Source: Prosthecobacter debontii (GTDB taxonomy: Bacteria; Verrucomicrobiota; Verrucomicrobiia; Chthoniobacterales; Chthoniobacteraceae). From it: a stretch of DNA of 64,000 bases. The DNA lies in NCBI GenBank assembly GCA_945861385.1, contig CAMAUI010000002.1, positions 35,517 to 99,516 of the forward strand, in the 5' to 3' direction. A program made the position numbers and the translations under genes. The notes beneath the pieces were generated by a model, which worked only from the letters and a program-made list of their open reading frames with translations, did not search any database and had not been told where the DNA came from. Positions 18,389-27,885 of the stretch are shown here, piece after piece. Within the stretch, counting starts at the first letter, position 1. Each line of letters starts with the position of its first letter.

Positions 18389-18425
18389 CCGCGCTGCGAA
18401 ACACGCGGCGGGGGCGCCGCGGAAA

Positions 18426-18441
18426 TCCCGATGTATCGGGA
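18426..18441. other. Small palindrome between convergent genes
   Basis: TCCCGAT and ATCGGGA face each other across two bases, midway between the stop codons of two convergent genes. It could act as a weak bidirectional terminator, although no T run follows on either strand. Confidence 0.35.
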
Positions 18442-18491
18442 CGACGAGGGCGTCGCAGCCACGGAACAGCCGCAGCCGCTGCGCTTCAATT

Positions 18492-20516
18492 TTACAGTTC
18501 GAGGATGGTGAATTCGACCCTGCGGTTCACAGCCTTATTCTCAGCAGTGGTATTCGGAACCTGCGGCATGGATTCGCCGAATCCCTTTGAAGAAAGTCTG
18601 CCGGCATTCACGCCCTGCTTGGTCAGGTAATCGGAGACGGCAGTCGCCCTTTTCCTGCTCAATTCGAGATTGTATGCATCGCTCGCATCACTGTCGGTAT
18701 GCCCGGCGATCGCGATCTTGAGCGTGGGCTGTTGGTTCATGAGCGTGACCACGCGATCGAGCTCGGGAAAGGAGGTCGGTTTCAAAACCGCTTTGTTGGT
18801 GTCGAAGAAAATGTTGTTCAGGCGAATGACTGCGCCTTTCTCAAGAGGGACAAGATAGAGATCCTTTTTGATCTCGGTGAACTTCTCCAGCACCGGCAGG
18901 TTGAGGTTTGCACTCACGGAGGCGTAGCGGGGTGTTTCCGCGAGGAAGCCGTAGTTGGCTCCGCCGGGGAGAACGATCGTGTAGTGCCCATCCTTCGCGT
19001 CGCTGAAAGCAGTGCCAAGCTTGGCGCCGGTCGCCAGATTTTCACAAACGATCCTGGCTGCGATGGGCAGTCCGGTTTTCTTGTCAAGGGTGCGGCCACT
19101 CACGAGGACGACGGGCTTGGGCCGAAGCGCATCGGGCAGCTTGATCCGGAAAATGTCGGTGGAACCGAGGCTGTTTTCTTCCGACACGCAATAGGCGTAA
19201 GTGCCGCTCGCGGGCATGGAGTAATAGGCGTCCCACCTCGGCGTGTTCAATTCCGGGCCAAGGTTGACCGGCAGTGACCAGTTGAGCCAGGTGTCATCCA
19301 GTCTTCTCGTGACAAACATGTCGTTGCGGCCAAAGCCCGGGTGTCCCGCAGTGCTGAAATACATGGTCGCACCGTCCGCAGCGATGAATGGCGAGGTTTC
19401 ATTGTCCGCGGTATTCAATGCGGCGCCGATGTTCCTCGGCTCCGTCCATGAGCCGTCGGCTTTGAGGAAAGACACGTGCAGATCCTTGCTGCCAAAGCCA
19501 TCCTTTCGCTGGAGAGTTGCCACCATCACCTTCCCGCTGGGGGCGAGGCTGTACTCCGAATACTGGTTGTCGTTGTAAAAATCTTCCATTCTCACCGCCT
19601 TCGGCATGTCCCAGCCAGCCGCTCCCCTGCGTGCGATGGAGATGCCTTTCTCGAGCGAGCCGTCGGGCTTGTAAACGTTTAGCACGAGCAATGAGTTATT
19701 GTCGGGCAGGATCGAGGCGACGGAGTTGTTGTCCGGGGTGTTGATCGGGAGTCCCATCGGTTTGCACGGGCCGAAAACTCCACCGGCTCCGATCTCCGAA
19801 AACCAGACGTCCTGCGACTCGATCGGCGGGGTGTTGTCGGGATGATTGGATCTGGTGAAATACAGCGTCTTGCCATCCGGCGAAATCAACGGGCTGAACT
19901 CGTTCGTGGGGGAATTGATATTCGGCCCCAGGTTCTCGCGCGCAAAACCTGACTGCAGATTGGGAGGAAGGTTCACTTTCACCTGCACCTTGTCCTTGTG
20001 ATCGGCGATGCCGATGGCATCGATCTGATTGAATCCGGAAACCGCCTTGCTGTTGAGTGTGACCTTGACCGACATCACGAGGTAGGGCGTGCGATCCATC
20101 GTGACGCTCAACATCCTCCCGACACTGCCCACCGCCTGCGGATTCTTGTTTTCGAAAACCCGATGAGCCGTGCCGCCTGCGTCAATCAGGTCAACCAGCG
20201 TGATTGCACCCGGACTGAAATTCTCGTGAATCAGCACCTGCTGGATGTTTGCAGGCTGGGAAAAACCGACGTGGATGAATTCTTCCGCCAAGTCATCCTT
20301 CGTGGCGGGACTCCATGCGGCGGGGCTCAATCCAAACGATGAGGTGACGCTGGGACTGCCCAGAACATTGACCGCACTATATTGTTTGGGAGCGATGGGG
20401 TTCTCGCCTTCGGTGGAGAACGCGATCACTTTCGATGCCCATTGCACCTGCTGCGCGAAAACCGGCTGGCAGGCGCTGGCGAGGAGCAGCGATGACAAAA
20501 AGAGCCGGAGTTTCAC
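18492..20516 (-). CDS. OmpA-family protein with PD40 propeller
   Basis: About 674 residues from the GTG at 20516, which directly precedes a signal peptide (KLRLFLSSLLLASACQPVFA). After a domain of about 160 residues with a lectin-like VLIHENFSPGAITLV pattern come PD40 propeller blades (EFSPLISPDGKTLYFTRS, SEYSLAPSGKVMVATLQ, TSPFIAADGATMYFSTAG). A carboxypeptidase-regulatory-like segment follows (VSGRTLDKKTGLPIAARI), and the C-terminus is an OmpA peptidoglycan-binding domain (FFDTNKAVLKPTSFPELDRV, GHTDSDASDAYNLELSRKRA, NRRVEF). The order PD40, beta domain, OmpA is also known from Bacteroidetes. It should anchor to peptidoglycan in the periplasm. An in-frame ATG at 20600 is an alternative start. 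Confidence 0.82.
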   Translation of the reverse strand: MKLRLFLSSLLLASACQPVFAQQVQWASKVIAFSTEGENPIAPKQYSAVNVLGSPSVTSSFGLSPAAWSPATKDDLAEEFIHVGFSQPANIQQVLIHENFSPGAITLVDLIDAGGTAHRVFENKNPQAVGSVGRMLSVTMDRTPYLVMSVKVTLNSKAVSGFNQIDAIGIADHKDKVQVKVNLPPNLQSGFARENLGPNINSPTNEFSPLISPDGKTLYFTRSNHPDNTPPIESQDVWFSEIGAGGVFGPCKPMGLPINTPDNNSVASILPDNNSLLVLNVYKPDGSLEKGISIARRGAAGWDMPKAVRMEDFYNDNQYSEYSLAPSGKVMVATLQRKDGFGSKDLHVSFLKADGSWTEPRNIGAALNTADNETSPFIAADGATMYFSTAGHPGFGRNDMFVTRRLDDTWLNWSLPVNLGPELNTPRWDAYYSMPASGTYAYCVSEENSLGSTDIFRIKLPDALRPKPVVLVSGRTLDKKTGLPIAARIVCENLATGAKLGTAFSDAKDGHYTIVLPGGANYGFLAETPRYASVSANLNLPVLEKFTEIKKDLYLVPLEKGAVIRLNNIFFDTNKAVLKPTSFPELDRVVTLMNQQPTLKIAIAGHTDSDASDAYNLELSRKRATAVSDYLTKQGVNAGRLSSKGFGESMPQVPNTTAENKAVNRRVEFTILEL

Positions 20517-20665
20517 CGCAAGGAATTTGCACTTGCGCCCGCCAGCGTCTGGACGAACAGAGGGCGGCTGCCGCTGGATTTTGTCCGATTCATCGCGCAT
20601 GAGAGCCCCGTAGCAGCGCATGCAAGGCTCGCCAAGTGGAAAGGCTGCGACTGCGCTGATCGGAA

Positions 20666-23600
20666 TCATTCCGGAGCGCGCGGCGATTTCGCGCGCTCCA
20701 TCTCCCCGGTCCTCAGCCACAGGAAAATCACCGGCGTGACGATGAGAATGTGGATGAGGCTGGAAATCATTCCGCCGATGACCGGCGTGGCAAGGGGCTT
20801 CATCACTTCAGCGCCCGTGCGCGTGCTCCACATGATCGGCAGCAGGCTTGCGACGATGGTGGCGACGGTCATCACCTTTGGGCGAAGACGGAGACGCGCG
20901 CCTTCCTTGATGGCGGCGACAAGATCGGCGCGCGCGCTCCACCGCCTCCTCGAGATATACAACCATCACCACACCCGTCTGGATCGCGGTGCCGAAGAGC
21001 GCGATGTAGCCGACGGCGACGGCGGCGCTGAAGTTGTAGCCGAGCGCCCATTGCAAGAACACGCCACCCGTGAGCGCGAATGGCACGGCGAGAATGACGT
21101 GAGCGGCCTCCTTCACGCTGCCGTACACAATGTAGAGCAGCAGGAAAATCACCGTAAGCACGCAAGGCACGACAAGCCACATGGTCTCGATGAGGCGAAT
21201 CTGGTTTTCGTATTCGCCTGCAAACTCGAATTTCACTCCCGGCGGAAGCGGGATTTTGCCGACGCGCTCCTTCACCTCCGCGACGAAGCCGGCGAGGTCC
21301 CGGCCCTGCACGTTCGCCTGCACGTAACTTTTCAGCCGCCCATTCTCGCTCTGGATTTCATTCGGCCCGCTCGTGCGCTTGATGGTCGCCACCTGGGCGA
21401 GCGGGATGTGCTTTCCGCCGGGTGTGGAGACAAGGATCGAGCCGAGGCGCTCGATATCGTCGCGCTCCTCCCGGGCGAGCCGCACTTGGATGGGGATGCG
21501 CTTCCTTCCCTCGATGGTCGTCGCCACGATTCGCCCGCCAAGGCCGGCCTCAACCGCGGCGAAAAGTTGCTCCGCGCGCAGACCGAAACGCCCGGCGGCT
21601 TCGCGATCAATTTCGATTTCGAGATACGGTTTTCCCTGCACGCGCAGCGGCGAGACACCCGCTGCCCCGGGCACCTGTTGGATCGCGCGCTCAACCTCAA
21701 ACGTGAGCCGCGAAAGCGTGTCGAGGTCGTCGCCGAGGATCTTCACGCCGAGTTGCGCGCGGATGCCGGTGGCCAGCATGAGGCGGCGGTTCTCGATCGG
21801 TTGTAAAAACGCACCGGGCACGTAGCCGGGAACCTGCGCGAGCTTTTCGGTCAGCTCGGCTTGCAGCTTCGCCAGCGTCATACCTGCACGCCATTGCACT
21901 TGCGGTTTCAGCATAATGGTCGTCTCGACCATCTCGACGGGTGCCGGGTCGGTCGCGGTGTCCGCGCGCCCCAGCTTGCCGCCGACGCTCAGCACCTCGG
22001 GCACCTCGGCGATGACGCGATCCTGCCACGACATCACGCGCTTTACCTCCGTGAGGCTCGTCGTGGGGATGAACACCGGCATGAAAAGCAAGCTGCCCTC
22101 GTCGAGCGGCGGCATGAATTCACCGCCGATTCCGCTGAGCGCACTCTGCGCTTTTGGAAAAGCATCAAGCCTCGCAAGCACCGCGCGCGGCAGACCGAGC
22201 GCGAGCGTGAGCGCCATCGCGAGAAGCAGCGCGGCAAGGGCGAGGACGGTCTTGCGCCACCGCAGCGCCCAATCGAGCACGGGATCGTAAATGCGGAGCA
22301 GCACCCGCATGACCCAGTTGTTTTCCTCGCGATGGAACGGCCCACGCACGAGCAGCGCGCACAACACCGGCACGATGGTCACGGCGAGCAGCGTCGAGGC
22401 GATCATCGCGAAGGTCTTTGTGAATGCGAGCGGGTGGAACAATTTTCCCTCCTGCCCTTCGAGCGCGAACACCGGCACGAACGCCAGGATGATGATCGCC
22501 ATCGCGAAGAAGATCGGGCGGCCCACTTGCTTCGCGGCGCGCAAGGTGACCTCCCAAGTCTCGGCAGCGGTGAGGCGCGCAGCGTCCGGGTGGAGCACGC
22601 GACTCGCCGGGAACACTACGGGAGAGGTGGCATCGCCAGAAGCCTCCCGAGTCCCGGCAGCGCACTCCGCTTGCGAGCCTGCCTGCGGCGTTTGCGGCCC
22701 GTCGCCGCAAACTGCACGCGAGTCGCGTGCTCCACCCGGGGCAGCGGCGCATCGCGCCTTTTCCAGCTCCGCCTCCTCGCAGTGCCGGATGACATTTTCC
22801 GTGATGACGATGGCCGCATCCACAAGAACGCCGATGGCAATGGCGATACCGGCGAGCGACATGATGTTCGACGTGATGCCAAACTGCCGCATCATCACAA
22901 ACGCGATAAGGATGCTCACCGGCAGCGGAAAAGTAACGATCAGGATGCTGCGGAAATGGAACAGGAAGATGATATGCGCGAGGGTGACGAGGATGACCTC
23001 CTCGATGAGCGCGTGCTTGAGCGTGCCAATGGTGCGGTCAATCAACTCGCTGCGGTCATAGAAAGGCTTGATGCTGACGCCCGCCGGGAGGCCCGGCGCG
23101 ATGCGGGCGATTTCCTCTTTCACTGCCTTGATGACGGCGTGCGCGTTTTCGCCAGTGCGCATCACGACGACGCCGCCGACGACTTCGTGTCCGTTCACAT
23201 CGAGCGCGCCGCGGCGGAAATCGCCGCCGATCCCGATGCGCGCGACATCGCGCAGGTAGATGGGCGTGCCTTCGCGCTCGCGGAGGACGACATTTTCGAG
23301 ATCGGCGGCGCTTTTCACCAAGCCCAGCCCACGCACGACGAACTCCATGCCGTTTTCCTCGATGACCTTTCCGCCGACGTTGAGATTGCTCTCGCCGACC
23401 GCGGCCATGACTTCGTCGAGCGAGACGCCAGCGGCTTTCATTTTCAAAGATGACACCTCGATCTGCCACTGCCGCACGAAACCCCCGACACTCGCAACCT
23501 CCGCGACGCCGGGCACGCTTTGCAGCGCGTAGCGGATGAAAAAATCCTGCTCCGCACGCAGGCGCCCGAGGTCGTAGGTGCCCTGCGCGGGATCCACATC

Positions 23601-24032
23601 CAAGTAGTATTGATACACCCATCCAAGGCCGCTCGCGTCCGGGCCGAGCTTCGGCGAGACGCCGGGAGGCAGCGAGTCGCCGATGGAGTTGAGCCGCTCG
23701 AGCACGCGCGAACGGGCGAAATAATTGTCCACGTCGTCGCGGAAAATCACGGTGAGCAACGAAAAGCCGAACATGCTCTGCGCACGGACGGCCTTCACGC
23801 CTGCGAGGCCCTGGAGCTGCGTCGAGAGCGGATACGTCACCTGATCCTCGACCTCACGCGGAGCGCGGCCTGGCCAGTCGGCGAAGACGATAACCTGATT
23901 TTCGCTCAGGTCGGGGATGGCATCCACCGGCGCGCGGCGCACCTCGAAGATTCCGAGCGCGATGAGCAACAGCGTCCCGCAGCCGACAAGGAAGCGATTG
24001 CGGAGGGACCATTCGATGAGCGTGGGAATCAT
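20666..24032 (-). pseudogene. cusA: CusA/CzcA-type RND metal efflux pump, frameshifted
   Basis: Heavy-metal RND transporter, the inner-membrane proton antiporter that expels Cu/Ag or Zn/Co/Cd through a tripartite complex. The N-terminus MIPTLIEWSLRNRFLVG, the porter segments and the GIAIAIGVLVDAAIVITEN helix with its key Asp are intact. The frame is lost at about 20936: it reads [11 protein letters not shown] then nonsense, while the true C-terminus ([20 protein letters not shown] to the stop at 20666) continues in another frame. Adding one GC in a GCGCGCGC run would restore it. Without repair the product lacks the last helices and is probably inactive, unless this is a sequencing error or slippage. 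An in-frame inverted-repeat element lengthens a cytoplasmic loop. cusB lies 52 bases upstream. Confidence 0.85.
22586..22740. mobile_element. 155 bp inverted-repeat element inside cusA
   Basis: Its ends, about 22586-22607 and 22719-22740, are perfect inverted repeats of 22 bases, and a smaller hairpin (GTTTGCGG with CCGCAAAC) lies at 22691-22713. In the cusA reading frame it encodes about 50 residues rich in Ala, Gly and Cys between ENVIRHCEEAELEKAR and AARLTAAETWEV, where related pumps have a short loop. It carries no gene of its own. GCAGCG occurs on both sides, but that spacing would not preserve the frame, so the exact target duplication is unclear. Confidence 0.7.
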
Positions 24033-24084
24033 GGCAGCGTATAAGTGGCGCGAGCTTTTGGAGTGGGGCGCTCATGGGCGACCT

Positions 24085-25743
24085 TCACGGGCGCACCTCC
24101 GCTCCACACTCGAGCATCTCGGCGCCCCACCACGGGTTTCTCAGGTCGGCTTCGAACTGGATCCAGTGGCCGCGCTCTTTCGGCGCGCTTGGCACGTTTC
24201 CCTTCGCCATGTCGCACGCGAAGACGCGCACGGCGTCAAGGCCGGAGGACTCGCGACGCAGGGCCAGGGCAAATTCGGCGGCGGCTTCGCTGAGCGGGTA
24301 GAAGGCGGCGCGTTGTTCCGACAGCGCGGCGGCGTCGGGGAGCTTTGCGAGGGCGGCGAGCTTTTCGGCGCGGTCTCCGAAGGCCGGGCGCAGCGCGGCG
24401 GCGGGTGCGGCGACCTTTGCGGCGGCTGCACGGAAGTCGGCGGGCTTGTCGGCTGCAAGCGACTGCGAGAGCGCATTGAGCGCGGTGAAGAAATCGAGCG
24501 CGGCTTTTCGCTGCGCGTCGGTGAGCGCGGGCTTTGGCGGCTCGGCGGGGTGGTTGATTTGCGACTGCCCGTCGAGAAGCAGATTGCCGGCGGTCACGAT
24601 GCGCTCGTTCTCGCGGAGGCCGCCCGCGATTTCCCAGACATCATCGCCCGCGACGCCGACCTGCACGTCGCGCGGCTCGTACACGCCCGCACTTTTCTCC
24701 ACGTACACGAGCGGACGGCCCGCGGGCCACAGCACGGCGGCGCGCGGGGCGGTGAGCGTCGGCGCGGTCTCGGCAGTGATGCGGCCCTCGGCATAAAGCT
24801 TGTGCAGCAGTTCGTGGCGGTGCTTGCCGGGTTCGTTCGTCGGCGCGTTATCGAGGACGACGCGCACTTTCGCGCTGCGCGTCTCCATGTTGAGATTCGG
24901 ATCAATGAACGCGACCGGCGCACGCAGCACGCGGCCCGGCAGCGCGGGTGTGGTGACTTCCACTTCGGCACCCATGCGAATCCACGGCAGGTCGCGTTCG
25001 TAGGCGTCGAAGACGAACCACATCTTCGAAAAGTCCGCGACCTCGAACAGCATATCCCCCTCCTTCACGTACTGGCCTTCGTACACATTGCGCGCGACGA
25101 CGGTGCCGGTGATGGGCGCGAGGACTTTCAGCTCCTCCGGCAGTTTGCCGCCAGCAGCGTCAATCTCCGCGGCGGAAATGCCGGCGCGCAGCAGTCGCTC
25201 GCGGAGTCCGGCGAGTAATTGCTCGCGCTGCGGCGACGCGGGCTGCTGCACGACAGACTGATACTCGGCGATTTTTGTCCTCAGCGATGGGCTGTAGAGC
25301 GTGGCGAGCGGCTGGCCGGCGATGACCTCGGCACCGACAAAATTCACGAAGAGCTTCTCGACACGCCCATCCGCCGTCGCACTGAGGCGGCGGTGCGCGC
25401 TGTCGTCGTCGTCTATCATCCCGGCGACGCGGATCGTGCGCCGGATGGTCTTTTTCACCACCGGCGCGGTTTCGATGCCGGTCACGGTGACGCCGCTTTT
25501 TCCGAGCGTGATGAGCGGGGAGTTCACGTCGAAGCCTGCGTCGCCCTCGTAAACGGGTGACAGTTCCATGCCGCAAATCGTGCAGCGGCCGGGCTTGTCG
25601 GACTTCACCCACGGGTGCATCGAGCTTTGGTAAAAGAGCGGCTTGCGCGCGGGAGCGGCGGGTGCGGCGAGATGCCGCGTGGTGAGCCACGTCGCCGGCA
25701 CGGCGAAGGCAAGCGTGATCAGGATGACGATGGGCGTTTTCAT
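24085..25743 (-). CDS. cusB: CusB-type membrane fusion protein with heavy-metal-binding domain
   Basis: A 552-residue periplasmic adaptor linking the RND pump to an outer-membrane channel. An N-terminal membrane anchor (residues about 4-22) is followed by a heavy-metal-binding domain (YQSSMHPWVKSDKPGRCTIC then GMELSPVY), barrel and lipoyl-like segments (SATADGRVEKLFVNFVGAEV, VLAPITGTVVARNVYEGQYV) and EGDMLFEVADFSKMWFVFDA. The C-terminal 150 residues form an extra helical domain (KAALDFFTALNALSQSLAAD) like the DUF3347-type domain fused to some CusB proteins. It is upstream of cusA on the same strand. No TolC/CusC-like channel is found nearby. Confidence 0.88.
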   Translation of the reverse strand: MKTPIVILITLAFAVPATWLTTRHLAAPAAPARKPLFYQSSMHPWVKSDKPGRCTICGMELSPVYEGDAGFDVNSPLITLGKSGVTVTGIETAPVVKKTIRRTIRVAGMIDDDDSAHRRLSATADGRVEKLFVNFVGAEVIAGQPLATLYSPSLRTKIAEYQSVVQQPASPQREQLLAGLRERLLRAGISAAEIDAAGGKLPEELKVLAPITGTVVARNVYEGQYVKEGDMLFEVADFSKMWFVFDAYERDLPWIRMGAEVEVTTPALPGRVLRAPVAFIDPNLNMETRSAKVRVVLDNAPTNEPGKHRHELLHKLYAEGRITAETAPTLTAPRAAVLWPAGRPLVYVEKSAGVYEPRDVQVGVAGDDVWEIAGGLRENERIVTAGNLLLDGQSQINHPAEPPKPALTDAQRKAALDFFTALNALSQSLAADKPADFRAAAAKVAAPAAALRPAFGDRAEKLAALAKLPDAAALSEQRAAFYPLSEAAAEFALALRRESSGLDAVRVFACDMAKGNVPSAPKERGHWIQFEADLRNPWWGAEMLECGAEVRP

Positions 25744-25919
25744 GTGTGTAAATGTTTGTGAGATTCAAATGCCCGCGCGGCCTTGGAGTGACATCACGCC
25801 GCGCGTACGGGCGGCACGCGGCCTGGAGAAATCGAACATGCGCCTCCACTGCAAACAGGCAGGCAGGGAACGCATGGCAGCGCGATTGAAAGCTCCAGCC
25901 GATGGCGGAGACCGCGCTG

Positions 25920-26354
25920 CTACTCGATGGAGGGCGGCGCGTGGGAAAGAAGGCTCTGGTTCAATACCAACCAGGCAAACCCGGGCACATCCGGTGGCGG
26001 GCCCGGGTCGGTCGCGGCGCTGCATTCCCCGGTCAGAAGGACTGTGAAATCCACGATCCACGCCGCCACATTCGGATCAACAAGCGCCAGCGATGCGTGG
26101 GCAATTTTCATCGCATCAGGCATCGCAACCTTCAGCGTTTTGCAGCAGCCCTGCGGCAATTGCGGGCATGATCCGTCGTGGTCGCCGGGCTGCGGCTGGT
26201 TCTTGCAGCACCCCGGCTCCACAGTGGCAACGGAAGCGGATTTCACCGCGAAGACCGCCGACAAGGCACAGTGGTTCGAGAGCACCACCCACGCACAGAG
26301 CATGACAGCGGTGGCGACAATCCGAAGCGCGATGTTGGTGCGGACTGCGTTCAC
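25920..26354 (-). CDS. Small exported Cys-rich protein of the metal efflux cluster
   Basis: A 144-residue protein with a hydrophobic signal or anchor at residues about 10-30 and then Cys-rich motifs: NHCALS, PGCCKNQ, SCPQLPQGCCK. It is upstream of cusB on the same strand with a 176 bp gap in which I see nothing definite. Short Cys-rich exported proteins often accompany CusBA in Verrucomicrobia and Planctomycetes; a metal-binding role is likely by position and by the paired cysteines, but I cannot name the family. Confidence 0.65.
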   Translation of the reverse strand: MNAVRTNIALRIVATAVMLCAWVVLSNHCALSAVFAVKSASVATVEPGCCKNQPQPGDHDGSCPQLPQGCCKTLKVAMPDAMKIAHASLALVDPNVAAWIVDFTVLLTGECSAATDPGPPPDVPGFAWLVLNQSLLSHAPPSIE

Positions 26355-26594
26355 AGGATTTATCCTATGGCATTATGCCGGGATGGCAAAGGGCTATTTT
26401 CCGGGCATCCGAGCTGGGCGGGCGACCGGGCCTGCGCTTTGCCCTGCACTGACTCCTTTTCTGAAACCCGGCATCACCTGGCAAAAACCAGGAGCATGCT
26501 CTGACCCGCTTCCAGTTTGCCCCAAGGAGATCGCTCGGGAGAAAAGTTTTGCTGCCAGGTTGGGGTGTTCAGAATCTATTCGCCCACATGAGAA

Positions 26595-26999
26595 ATGTGT
26601 AACTTTTCCTTCCCGTCCACTTTCGTCACCTGCATCATCCCTTCAGTGCGGAACCGTAGTATCAGAGCATTTTGTCCGAGGTGTAATCACACCCAGCAGT
26701 TCGTCCGGGCTCGTTTCGATTGGAAACTGCATATTTTCCTGACGCTGGTAACCCTCGGAGTCTGGGCAATCTGCTTGATATCTTCAGCCATTAAACGCTG
26801 CATCTGGCCTTGGCGCTGCGAGCATTGTGGGTGGCATGATCCCGATTTCAGAAGCCCTGAAGAACGAAACAGCGGACTCAAAAAACCACGCCGCCGCGCA
26901 GGCGAATCCGGTTCATGGATTCGGACACAGGATGGCATTCTCGTCAAACGCAGCACCCCTCCTCCCTCGAAGACGGATAACCCTCCTCAAGAACCGTAG
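26595..26999 (+). CDS. Small membrane protein with two CxxC zinc-ribbon halves
   Basis: Up to 134 residues. CPRCNHTQQF and CEHCGWHD, one on each side of a single hydrophobic segment (LHIFLTLVTLGVWAICLISS), suggest a zinc ribbon split by a membrane span. The C-terminus is Arg/Lys- and Pro-rich. The ATG at 26595 gives a poorly fitting start; a GTG at 26646 beginning VRNRSIRAFCPRC is at least as likely. The gene is isolated and I do not know its role. Confidence 0.55.
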   Translation: MCNFSFPSTFVTCIIPSVRNRSIRAFCPRCNHTQQFVRARFDWKLHIFLTLVTLGVWAICLISSAIKRCIWPWRCEHCGWHDPDFRSPEERNSGLKKPRRRAGESGSWIRTQDGILVKRSTPPPSKTDNPPQEP

Positions 27000-27033
27000 T
27001 TACCACGACGCGCGGAGCCCCATTCGCTCAAGC

Positions 27034-27789
27034 TCACCGTCCCGGTGGCCTGCCTGCTTCGTCGGTTTGCCGCGCACCGCCCAGATCCGCGAACACGCCC
27101 GCGGCGGCCTTCACTGGGATTGTCTGGTTGCGCGCGTACGCTGAAGCAGCGCGCTGGCGGATTTGCCCGCTGCTTTCACCGAGCATCCAGCCATCCAGCG
27201 CGGCGCGAAGCAGAAAGCCACCCGGATACATGAGCTGTGTAGACAGCAGGCGCGGCCTCGCATTCACGGCTTCGAGATGAGCAGCGAAGTAACCGCGGCT
27301 TTTGCAGCAGAGCACTATCGCATCGCGACCGGTGCCGCGCCGTGCGATGGATTCGGGCGGCGGCGAAAACTCCATCAGGCCACAATGGCCGATGTAGGCG
27401 GCGAGCGGAAACTCAGCGACCGGCACTTCGCTCCCGAGCGCCGCGAGAAAATCCCCGATGCATTCGCGAATCGCTGCGCCGCGATAAGCGTCGGCGACCA
27501 TGCGCCATTTTCCGCTTTTGTGCAGGAATGTGACCCGCTCGATCACAGCGTCCTTCCCGCCTTTGCCGGTCGAAATCAGCTTCCAGTCACCGCTCGCCTT
27601 GAACACCGGTGGCAACGCATCCGAGCAACCCCAGTACAGATTGTTCGGCGCGTCGTTCCCGTTTCCGATCTTTGCGGGTACCGGAAGAATTCCCTGGGTC
27701 TGGTTGTCGGCAAGCGCGACAAAAACCCGGATGGTCGCCGGTTCCGCGGCAGCAGTGGCGGTGAGCAAGGCGAGAATGAGGAGGCGCAT
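27034..27789 (-). CDS. Secreted protein of unknown function
   Basis: A 251-residue protein starting with a signal peptide (MRLLILALLTATAAAEP). The mature part begins with a beta strand IRVFVALADNQTQGILPV, contains NNLYWGCSDALPPVF and a region AYRGAAIRECIGDFLAALG, and includes AYIGHCGLMEFS and IVLCCKSRGYF. No catalytic motif of a known family was recognised. It converges with the zinc-ribbon gene and diverges from the polysaccharide cluster. The frame runs on upstream of the signal peptide, but that extension lies over the next gene and is not counted. Confidence 0.65.
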   Translation of the reverse strand: MRLLILALLTATAAAEPATIRVFVALADNQTQGILPVPAKIGNGNDAPNNLYWGCSDALPPVFKASGDWKLISTGKGGKDAVIERVTFLHKSGKWRMVADAYRGAAIRECIGDFLAALGSEVPVAEFPLAAYIGHCGLMEFSPPPESIARRGTGRDAIVLCCKSRGYFAAHLEAVNARPRLLSTQLMYPGGFLLRAALDGWMLGESSGQIRQRAASAYARNQTIPVKAAAGVFADLGGARQTDEAGRPPGR

Positions 27790-27885
27790 GCCGGGAGTGT
27801 TGCACCACACGACATGGATGATCCAGCACCGGAAGATGAAAAGCCTGTGGCTCCGCGCTTCCCCAATGGCATGCGGCTGGCTTAA

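Noticed and set aside
22579..22747. GCAGCG as the target-site duplication of the element in cusA
   Set aside because: The net insertion would be 163 bases, which would break the reading frame that is in fact intact, so these copies are probably coincidental or the ends are altered.
20736..23453. Long plus-strand open frames opposite cusA
   Set aside because: High GC keeps the antisense frames open; composition is His/Arg/Asp-rich and unlike any protein family, while the minus strand encodes a clear RND pump.
26465..26490. Terminator at CCTGG-CAAAAA-CCAGG
   Set aside because: Only five pairs, no T run, and no gene ends next to it.
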